64,000 bases of DNA, taken from assembly GCA_963718635.1 (NCBI GenBank), contig OY970367.1:4216001-4280000 (forward strand). The letters run 5' to 3'. Origin of the DNA: JAIOQJ01 sp963718635. GTDB lineage: Bacteria; Planctomycetota; Planctomycetia; Gemmatales; Gemmataceae. This document shows positions 57,979-64,000 of the stretch, one piece after another. The notes beneath the pieces were generated by a model, which saw only the letters and a list, made by a program, of their open reading frames with translations, had not been told where the DNA came from and did not search any database. Both the position numbers and the translations under genes were made by a program. Positions within the stretch are counted from its first letter, which is position 1. The number at the start of each line of letters is the position of its first letter.

Positions 57979-59124
57979 ATGCTGAAGTCGCGTTTGTTCA
58001 CCCCCGGCCCGACTCCCGTGCCGGAAGAAACTCTGCTCGAACTGGCAAAGCCGGTCACCTATCACCGTACGGCTGAGCAAAAGCAAGTTCTGGCGGAGGT
58101 GATGGAAGATCTGAAATACGTTTTCCAGACAAAGAACGACGTCATGGTCCTGACCAGTTCTGGAACCGGGGGGATGGAAGCGGCCGTCTCCAACGCGTTG
58201 GCGCCGGGCGACAAAGCAATTCTCTTGACGGCCGGTCGCTGGGGCGAACGTTGGCGCGGCATCCTGAAAGCTTTTGGCGTCGATCTTGTAGTCGTCGAAG
58301 CGCCCTATGGCAAAGCCATTCCGCCTGCCGATCTGGAGGCAGCGCTCGCGAAGCACCCGGAAACTGTAGCAGTCTTTACTACGCTCAGTGAAACGTCCAC
58401 TGGCGTAGGACACGACGTCGAAGGCTACGGCAAGGTCGTGGCGAAGACGACTGCGTTGCTGGTCGTCGATGGCGTTAGCGGCCTAGGCGCGATGGAGTGC
58501 CGGACCGATGACTGGAACATCGACATCTGCGTGACGGGCTCGCAAAAAGCCCTGATGATGCCGCCGGGATTAGCCTATGTCACGGTCAGCGAGAAAGGCT
58601 GGAAGAAAATCGAAAGCAATACCAGCGCCAAGGCTTTCTATTTCGATTTGAAGCGGTATAAGGCTAAAATCGCCGAGAACGATACGCCTTTCACACCCGC
58701 TAACACGCTCATCAAAGCGCAACGCGTAAGCCTGAAGCGGATCCGGGCCGAGGGAATCGAAAACCTGTGGGCTCGGCACAATCGCATGGCCGCGGCTGCA
58801 CGCGCAGCCGTCAAGGCAATGAACCTCGAACTTTTCGCCGAACGGCCGAATAGCGCGTTGACGGTTATCACCGTCCCCAAAGGCATCGACGGAAACGCGC
58901 TTTTGAGCAAGCTCGAAAAGCAGTACGGCTACAAGCTCGCCAACGGCCAGGACAGCATGAAAGGCAAAGTCTGGCGTCTATCGCACATGGGCTATTGCGA
59001 TCCGTTCGACATCATCGGCGCCTTGTCGGCTCTGGAACTAGTCTTGCTCGAAATGGGGCACAGGTTTGAAGCCGGCGCGGGCGTCGCCGCAGCGCAGCGA
59101 TCGCTAGCTAACAATCTTCGTTAG
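57979..59124 (+). CDS. Class V aminotransferase (alanine-glyoxylate/serine-pyruvate/phosphoserine type)
   Basis: A 381-residue PLP enzyme. It begins LFTPGPTPVPEE, has SSGTGGMEAAV (cofactor phosphate binding), DGVSGLGAMECRTDDWNID, and the PLP lysine near residue 190 in TGSQKALMMPPG. This group includes alanine-glyoxylate and serine-pyruvate transaminases and substitutes for SerC in some bacteria. A serA gene lies about 4 kb downstream in the same direction, so a role in phosphoserine synthesis is plausible. AAGGAAAG precedes the ATG. Confidence 0.92.
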   Translation: MLKSRLFTPGPTPVPEETLLELAKPVTYHRTAEQKQVLAEVMEDLKYVFQTKNDVMVLTSSGTGGMEAAVSNALAPGDKAILLTAGRWGERWRGILKAFGVDLVVVEAPYGKAIPPADLEAALAKHPETVAVFTTLSETSTGVGHDVEGYGKVVAKTTALLVVDGVSGLGAMECRTDDWNIDICVTGSQKALMMPPGLAYVTVSEKGWKKIESNTSAKAFYFDLKRYKAKIAENDTPFTPANTLIKAQRVSLKRIRAEGIENLWARHNRMAAAARAAVKAMNLELFAERPNSALTVITVPKGIDGNALLSKLEKQYGYKLANGQDSMKGKVWRLSHMGYCDPFDIIGALSALELVLLEMGHRFEAGAGVAAAQRSLANNLR

Positions 59125-59170
59125 CCGCGACCCTAGGGGGAGTCCAGTTGCATTCGTAATCCGCGGCTCT

Positions 59171-59224
59171 ATGGCGGCTTTCGTTAACCGCGACCCTATG
59201 GCGGCTTTCGTTAACCGCGACCCT
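59171..59224. repeat. 27-base tandem repeat
   Basis: Two identical 27-base units (ATGGCGGCTTTCGTTAACCG then CGACCCT) at 59171-59197 and 59198-59224, flanked by degraded copies from about 59125 and by an incomplete copy after 59224. Located between the aminotransferase and the small gene at 59289. Confidence 0.8.
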
Positions 59225-59288
59225 ATGGGGAGCGCTGACAGGTGTGGTAAAATATCTCATCGTCCGATCCGGATTGAAGGAGCGTCGT

Positions 59289-59537
59289 ATGCAATCGATT
59301 ACTGCAAATCAAACGGTTAAGGATGTTCTGAATCAGGCCAAGACTCTGGTCGAGATCCGCGATTCCAATGACACGGTAATCGGCTTCTACGCACCCGTGG
59401 CCCTTGAACACGCTTCGCGCTACGCGGAAGCGGCAGCAATGATGGATCCTGCAGCAGCTAAGCAAGCCGGTAGGGAGAGCGGAGGCAAGACGACTGCGGA
59501 AGCGCTAAGTTATCTACAGACATTGGAGTCCCTCTAG
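59289..59537 (+). CDS. Small hypothetical protein, possibly antitoxin-like
   Basis: An 82-residue protein: N-terminal VKDVLNQAKTLVEIRDSNDT, then VIGFYAP and an Ala-rich acidic C-terminus. The pattern of a strand pair reading EIRDSNDTVIGF is found in short planctomycete proteins upstream of toxin-like or DUF6717 genes. An AbrB/Phd-like antitoxin is one possibility, without proof. GAAGGAG lies six bases before the ATG, supporting this start over 59244. Its stop overlaps the GTG at 59537 by one base. Confidence 0.75.
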   Translation: MQSITANQTVKDVLNQAKTLVEIRDSNDTVIGFYAPVALEHASRYAEAAAMMDPAAAKQAGRESGGKTTAEALSYLQTLESL

Positions 59538-59956
59538 TGAGTCACCCGCTCTTTCCGATCAAACCTCAATGCGCGATGGCAGACGCAACTTTGGTTATTG
59601 AACCTCATTGCCATAATGGCATATGGGTATTCGATGATCCGTCGACAGGTCTCGTCGCCGAACCTTTTGTTTCAGGCATCACGGAAATGATCGACCGGCT
59701 GACCGTCAAGATTCCTAATGCAGTTCGGGGATTTCGATTGCTATGTCGCGCCAGTCCGTTCGAGGGCTTTCAACTATCACTCACTTAGATTCGTTCGGAT
59801 CCGGTCGAAGGCAACTGGTATCGCGCGGATGATTTGGGCGATGAGGGCTGGCTATGCCCAGCCCTGTTTTGTTACTTTCCAGTTGCGCCTGCAAGACTCT
59901 TCATTAGCGCGGAGCCGATGCAAATTAATAACGAGTCGCCCGTCGCTTTATCTTAG
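59537..59956 (+). CDS. DUF6717-like protein, interrupted by an in-frame stop
   Basis: Resembles short planctomycete DUF6717 proteins: LVIEPHCHNGIWVFDD, EPFVSGITEMIDRLT, RGFRLLC, and after the break GNWYRADDLGDEGWLCPALF, all in the same reading frame. A TAG at 59786 separates them. In the next frame the junction reads FNYHSLRFVR, so two compensating indels would repair it. ATG 59576 is the likely start, GTG 59537 the alternative. Function unknown. It sits one base after the small gene, as a pair. Confidence 0.65.
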
Positions 59957-59979
59957 AGGCTACTTCCTCAGGTACTCCT

Positions 59980-60876
59980 ATGTCCCCAACAATTCTCGAA
60001 AATCCTGCTGATCTGAACGAACCGGTCGATGCTAAGGATCCCTACGCGTACGGGTGGCGGTACGTCAAAAAAAACGTTTCAAATGGTTCAACGAAGTTGG
60101 TCAAAGTTCCCCTGACGCTTGAAGACATTCTGCACCCGCAAGAAGAGGACTTTCGCGTGCTGACCAACGCCCACCGACTCGATTGCCAGTACCTCGCCGA
60201 AGTGATCGAAGCGTCTCTTGTTGAAAAATCGGGAGCCCAATTGCTAGCCGATTGTCGCGTTGCCTGGGACGCCAAAGGCAAATATGGCCATGGCCCGGAC
60301 ATTGCCGTTGTTTTCAATGTTGGCGCCGTTCGAGATTGGGGCACGTTCAATGTCGTCAAAGAAGGGACGAAGCCCGCGCTGATCGTCGAGGTGACTTCGC
60401 CAAGCACGCGTTCCACAGATTTGGTCGACAAGGTGCGTGAATACGCGGAGGTAGGAGTGCCGCATTATGTGATTGCGGATGCTTGCCGACGAAAAGGCGT
60501 CCGAACGATAGCGCTGATCGACTACCACCTTGATCCCAAAACCAGTGTCTATTGGGTTAAGCCAATCGAGGAGAACGGTCGCGTTTGGCTGCCCGAAGTA
60601 CAGCTTTGGCTCGGCGTCGACGACGGTCGATTGGCCTGCTATGACTTGAACGGTCGGCGCAAGGGGACTTACACCGAGGTCGACGTTGCGAGGAAAGAAG
60701 CAGAACGCCTTGTTGCCGAAGAGAAGCGTTCTCGTGTCAAAGCCGACAAAAAGACCGAGGAAGCAGTACGCGCGAAGGTAACTGCGGAAAATCACGCTGC
60801 AAATCTTGAAGCACGTGTGCGCGAACTCGAGCAGCAGATGCGACGCCGAAACGGTAAACACAAAGAGGATACTTGA
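59980..60876 (+). CDS. Uma2-family putative nuclease, paralogue 1
   Basis: A 298-residue Uma2/DUF820 protein of a different subfamily from 15071-15643. The PD-(D/E)XK core is GPDIAVVFNV, then KPALIVEVTSPSTRSTDL and VDKVREYAEVGVPHYVIADA. An N-terminal extension (LNEPVDAKDPYAYGWRYV) and a coiled-coil tail of about 60 residues ending RVRELEQQMRRRNG are shared with paralogues 2 and 3. The overlap of its stop with the next frame (TTGA at 60873) suggests coupling. Confidence 0.9.
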   Translation: MSPTILENPADLNEPVDAKDPYAYGWRYVKKNVSNGSTKLVKVPLTLEDILHPQEEDFRVLTNAHRLDCQYLAEVIEASLVEKSGAQLLADCRVAWDAKGKYGHGPDIAVVFNVGAVRDWGTFNVVKEGTKPALIVEVTSPSTRSTDLVDKVREYAEVGVPHYVIADACRRKGVRTIALIDYHLDPKTSVYWVKPIEENGRVWLPEVQLWLGVDDGRLACYDLNGRRKGTYTEVDVARKEAERLVAEEKRSRVKADKKTEEAVRAKVTAENHAANLEARVRELEQQMRRRNGKHKEDT

Positions 60877-60929
60877 ATTGGCACCGGTGTCAGACGCCGG
60901 GCGCAAGTTTGCCTTTAGTGGAGATCAAA

Positions 60930-61229
60930 ATGGGTTGGGCGTCTGGGCACATCCAGAAGTTGAGAACGGGGGAGACAGTTTCGTTTCGCCCGCGCGGAAA
61001 TTCGATGTCGGGGAAGATCGAGTCGGGACAGCTTTGCACGGTCCAACCCATCGAGCCTTCCCTCCTCAAGGTAGGCGACATAGTCCTATGCAAAGTCAAC
61101 GGTCGGGAATATCTTCACCTGATCAAGGCCATTCAAGGCCAGCGGTTCCAAATCGGCAATAACCGTGGCCGCATTAACGGCTGGATCTCGGCAAACGCGA
61201 TCTTTGGCAAGTGCACTCGCGTTGTGTAA
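60930..61229 (+). CDS. S24/S26-like (LexA-type) peptidase-domain protein
   Basis: About 99 residues. ETVSFRPRGNSMSGKIESGQ carries the Ser of S24/S26 peptidases in GNSM; VGDIVLCKVNGREYLHLIKA follows, with a Lys in HLIK that may correspond to the general base; and QIGNNRGRINGWISANAIFG closes the fold. There is no helix-turn-helix, so it is the peptidase half only, like some phage repressor remnants or UmuD-like proteins. It lies between Uma2 paralogues 1 and 2. ATG 60930 has GGAG about six bases upstream; the longer frame begins with TTG at 60873. Confidence 0.72.
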   Translation: MGWASGHIQKLRTGETVSFRPRGNSMSGKIESGQLCTVQPIEPSLLKVGDIVLCKVNGREYLHLIKAIQGQRFQIGNNRGRINGWISANAIFGKCTRVV

Positions 61230-61240
61230 AGAGGTGTTCA

Positions 61241-62032
61241 ATGTCGCAACAGCTTCTGGAAAACCCGGACGTATTAAACGAACCCGTCGATCCGAACGAT
61301 CGCTTCGCCTATGGCTGGCGTTACGTCGAACAGCATGACGCGGATGGTTCATTACGATCGGTGAAGATCCCATTGACGCTGGAAGACATTCTCCATCCGC
61401 AGGAAGAGGATTTTCGCGTGCTCTCAGACTGTCATTGCCGCGATTGTCAGTATCTCGCATGCGTTTTTGAAGGCTATCTAGCGTCAATCGCGGGAGCCGC
61501 ATTGCTCGCCGATTGCAGGATCGCGTGGGACGCTGACGGAAAATTCGGGCATGGACCAGACATTGCGGTAATTTTCAACGTTCGACTACGACAAGATTGG
61601 GCAACCTTTAATGTTTTCAAAGAAGGGACGAAGCCTGCGCTTATTGTGGAGGTAACTTCCCCTAAAACCCGGTCGACGGACTTGGTCAACAAAGTAAAGG
61701 AGTATGCGGAGCAGGGCGTCTCCCACTATGTCATTACCGACGCTCGCGTTCGCAATGGCGTTCGAGTCATCAACCTGATCGATTATCACTTTAACGACAT
61801 TACGGGCGAATACGAAGAAATGCCTCCAGGTGAAAACGGCCGTGTCTGGCTGCCTGAAGTTCAGCTTTGGCTGGGCGTCGAAGCGGGTCTGCTCGCCTGT
61901 TACGACGAGGGTGGAAAACGCAAGGGGAACTACGCCGAGATGGAGCAAGAAGCTGAAACTCTTCGTGCAAAAATCAGACGGCTCGAACAACAAATGCAGA
62001 CTCGAAACGGCGACCATTCGAATGGTGTATGA
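61241..62032 (+). CDS. Uma2-family putative nuclease, paralogue 2
   Basis: About 263 residues. Core GPDIAVIFNVRLRQDWATFN and KPALIVEVTSPKTRSTDL, then EQGVSHYVITDARVRNG. The tail IRRLEQQMQTRNG is shorter than in paralogues 1 and 3. ATG 61241 follows GAGG. The first 173 bases from 61245 are practically identical to paralogue 3, while the rest is clearly diverged. Confidence 0.9.
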   Translation: MSQQLLENPDVLNEPVDPNDRFAYGWRYVEQHDADGSLRSVKIPLTLEDILHPQEEDFRVLSDCHCRDCQYLACVFEGYLASIAGAALLADCRIAWDADGKFGHGPDIAVIFNVRLRQDWATFNVFKEGTKPALIVEVTSPKTRSTDLVNKVKEYAEQGVSHYVITDARVRNGVRVINLIDYHFNDITGEYEEMPPGENGRVWLPEVQLWLGVEAGLLACYDEGGKRKGNYAEMEQEAETLRAKIRRLEQQMQTRNGDHSNGV

Positions 62033-62078
62033 GCGGGCGCCTTAATGAAGCGAGTTGGAAAAGTTAGGAGCGCAATCA

Positions 62079-62936
62079 ATGCCGCAACAGCTTCTGGAAA
62101 ACCCGGACGTATTAAACGAACCCGTCGATCCGAACGATCGCTTCGCCTATGGCTGGCGTTACGTCGAACAGCATGATGCGGATGGTTCATTACGATCGGT
62201 GAAGATCCCATTGACGCTGGAAGACATTCTCCATCCGCAGGAAGAGGATTTTCGCTTGAACAACGATCCCCATATTGAGGATTGCACTTACCTGCGTGGT
62301 GTATTCAAATCGCAAGTGCGGGATGTACCCGGCGCCCAGGTGCTGACCTATTGCCGAGTCGCTTGGGATGCAGCCGGCAAATGCGGGCATGGGCCGGATA
62401 ACGCCGTCATCTTCAATGTCCGTGCCTATCAAGAGTGGGGAACTTTCAACGTAGTCGAAGAGGGGACGAAGCCTGCACTCATTGTTGAAATCACCTGTCC
62501 CAGCACCCGTTCAACCGATCTGGTTGACAAAGTTAAGGAGTATGCCGAACAGGGCGTACCGCACTATGTGATTGCCGATGCACGCTTTCGGAAGGGCGTT
62601 CGAGCGATAAAGCTGATCGATTATCACTTGAACGACACTACGGGCGAATACGAGTCAATGCCTGCGGATGAACATGACCGTGTATGGCTGCCTGAGGTCG
62701 ATCTTTGGCTGGGCAGCGAAGATGGGTTGCTTGCTTGTTACGACGCGGCGGGAAAGCGCAAGGGCAATTACTCAGAGGTGGAGTCCGAACGGGAAGAGGC
62801 AGTGCGGGCAGCCGTCGAACACGAGCAAGCCCTTATCAAGGCGGAAGCTAAAAATAGCGCACTTGAAGCCCGCATTCGCGAACTCGAACAACAGATCCAA
62901 CGTCGTAATGGAAACCACTTGAACGGGTCTACGTGA
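62079..62936 (+). CDS. Uma2-family putative nuclease, paralogue 3
   Basis: About 285 residues. Core GPDNAVIFNVRAYQEWGTFN and KPALIVEITCPSTRSTDL. Here the usual PDI is PDN, and its Asp is retained. The coiled tail ends IRELEQQIQRRNG. The start lies 47 bases after paralogue 2, with AGGAG upstream. Part of a compact accessory block between the aminotransferase and serA. Confidence 0.9.
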   Translation: MPQQLLENPDVLNEPVDPNDRFAYGWRYVEQHDADGSLRSVKIPLTLEDILHPQEEDFRLNNDPHIEDCTYLRGVFKSQVRDVPGAQVLTYCRVAWDAAGKCGHGPDNAVIFNVRAYQEWGTFNVVEEGTKPALIVEITCPSTRSTDLVDKVKEYAEQGVPHYVIADARFRKGVRAIKLIDYHLNDTTGEYESMPADEHDRVWLPEVDLWLGSEDGLLACYDAAGKRKGNYSEVESEREEAVRAAVEHEQALIKAEAKNSALEARIRELEQQIQRRNGNHLNGST

Positions 62937-63091
62937 GCTAAGCAGCCGAACCAAGGTTCGCCTACGTTAGATTGTGGCGGCAAGGGGTCTCTACTCGATA
63001 AACTGCACTTCCCATGTTGCTTTCGGAAGCCGCTGTATAGATTAATCCATTCACATAAGAGCTAGCGGTTTATCCCGAAGGAGCCTGAAGC

Positions 63092-64000
63092 GTGCCACGT
63101 GTTTTAATCTGCGATAAGTTAGATGCCGCCGGAATCGATCTGCTGGTGAAGGCCGGGATTGAGGTAGATAACCGCCAAAAACTGACGGGTGAAAAGCTTG
63201 CGGAAGCCTTACGCGCAGCAGACGGCGCGATTGTCCGCAGCGATACGCGTATCACGGCTGAATTGCTCGAAACGCCTGGAAAATTGCGTGCCGTAGTGCG
63301 AGCCGGCGTAGGCGTGGACAACATCGACGTGCCGGCCGCGACGCGCAAAGGCGTGGTCGTGATGAACACGCCTGGCGGCAATACAATCTCCGCGGCGGAG
63401 CATACGATCGCCCTATTGATGAGCCTTGCTCGGCATATTCCCGCCGCCGACGCGACGATGAAGGCGGGAAAGTGGGATCGCAGTAAATACGTCGGCGCCC
63501 AAGTTGCCGGTAAGACGCTCGGCGTTGTTGGCCTGGGCCGCATCGGCCGCGAGGTTGCCCGGCGAGCCACCGGGCTCGATATGAAAGTTGTTGGCTACGA
63601 TCCTTTTCTGGCACCTGATCGGGCAGCCCAACTTGGCATCCAGGCCGTTTCCAGCTTAAACGAGCTGTTGCCGCACTGTGACTTCCTGACCGTTCACGTG
63701 CCAATGACTGAGGAGACGAAAGGCCTTATCGGCGCTGCACAGTTTGAACTGATGCCGAAGAACGCTCGGCTGCTCAATGTCTCTCGTGGCGGTATTATCG
63801 ACGAACAGGCGTTGGCCGACGCGCTAAACTCGGGCCGGGTAGCCGGCGCCGCGATTGACGTTTTCACTAAAGAACCGCCGCCGGCCGACAATCCGCTGTT
63901 GAAGGCGCCGAATATCGTGCTGACGCCCCATTTCGGCGCCTCGACGGTGGAAGCCCAAGAGGCCGTCGCCGTTGAAGCGGCGCAGTTGCTCACCGATTAT
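63092..64000 (+). CDS. serA: D-3-phosphoglycerate dehydrogenase (5' part; continues beyond the window)
   Basis: First enzyme of serine synthesis, oxidising 3-phosphoglycerate with NAD. 303 residues are visible. The N-terminal VLICDKLDAAGIDLL is followed by RAGVGVDNIDV, the dinucleotide motif VVGLGRIGREVARR, the catalytic-region NVSRGGIIDEQAL, and HFGASTVEAQ with the acid-base His in TPHFGAST. The start is GTG at 63092 with AAGGAG eight bases upstream. The C-terminal substrate-binding and ACT parts lie outside. Confidence 0.93.
   Translation, partial: MPRVLICDKLDAAGIDLLVKAGIEVDNRQKLTGEKLAEALRAADGAIVRSDTRITAELLETPGKLRAVVRAGVGVDNIDVPAATRKGVVVMNTPGGNTISAAEHTIALLMSLARHIPAADATMKAGKWDRSKYVGAQVAGKTLGVVGLGRIGREVARRATGLDMKVVGYDPFLAPDRAAQLGIQAVSSLNELLPHCDFLTVHVPMTEETKGLIGAAQFELMPKNARLLNVSRGGIIDEQALADALNSGRVAGAAIDVFTKEPPPADNPLLKAPNIVLTPHFGASTVEAQEAVAVEAAQLLTDY

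Overview
The window looks like a chromosomal segment of a planctomycete, most likely of the Gemmatales/Gemmataceae type. The evidence is the set of lineage-typical families: DUF1552 and DUF1592/DUF1588 cytochrome proteins, a DUF1559 prepilin-like protein, a TIGR03067 secreted protein, a DUF3500 protein, a DUF6717 protein, a Tricorn-like protease, several Uma2-family nucleases, Ser/Thr kinases, futalosine-pathway MqnD and hopanoid-associated HpnA. No rRNA or tRNA gene was recognised.

Layout. 1-1.3 kb: a KaiC-like ATPase (cut by the window edge) coupled to a small partner. 1.6-3.4 kb: an IS4-family insertion sequence sitting between two copies of a palindromic element. 3.9-10.2 kb: a Ser/Thr kinase overlapping a urea/amide-type substrate-binding protein, a possible permuted NlpC/P60-like protein and small membrane proteins including a CPBP protease. 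10.6-15.6 kb: a TIGR03067 protein, a long type-2 isoleucyl-tRNA synthetase and a Uma2 protein. 15.6-22.2 kb: an oxidoreductase, a thioesterase, an atypical kinase, a YmdB-like phosphodiesterase, MqnD, a polar-amino-acid-type ABC ATPase and HpnA. 22.5-29.8 kb: a HEAT membrane protein, a hairpin array, SMC and a FlgI-like lipoprotein. 30.4-40.5 kb: an RND pump with adaptor, a glycosyltransferase, a PAP2 phosphatase, DUF3500 and DUF1552 proteins. 40.7-52.2 kb (minus strand): an Rpn-family nuclease, an alpha-glucan phosphorylase, DUF1559, DUF1552, two tandem toxin-antitoxin pairs, a DUF1592 cytochrome and a HEAT protein. 53.3-64 kb: a Tricorn-like protease, a HEAT/TPR protein, an RbfA-like protein, a class V aminotransferase, then an accessory block (small protein, DUF6717, three Uma2 paralogues and an S24-like protein) and the start of serA.

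Three features stand out. (1) The window is full of palindromic repeats of at least six families. One family has inserted in frame, twice, into the isoleucyl-tRNA synthetase gene. Another, with core GGAAATATTTCC, shows compensatory changes in both arms. (2) The same synthetase carries G-V-H-H where class I enzymes have HxGH, a swapped signature described for mupirocin hyper-resistant type-2 enzymes. (3) About a dozen genes, including the essential ileS and smc, are each broken by a 1-2 nt shift, many at a GCGC tetranucleotide. This looks more like a sequence-context-specific reading error than decay, and it should be kept in mind when reading every 'frameshifted' entry. Frameshifted genes are given as one full-span entry with the fragment positions in the text.

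All functional names are from reading motifs by eye. No database search was possible.
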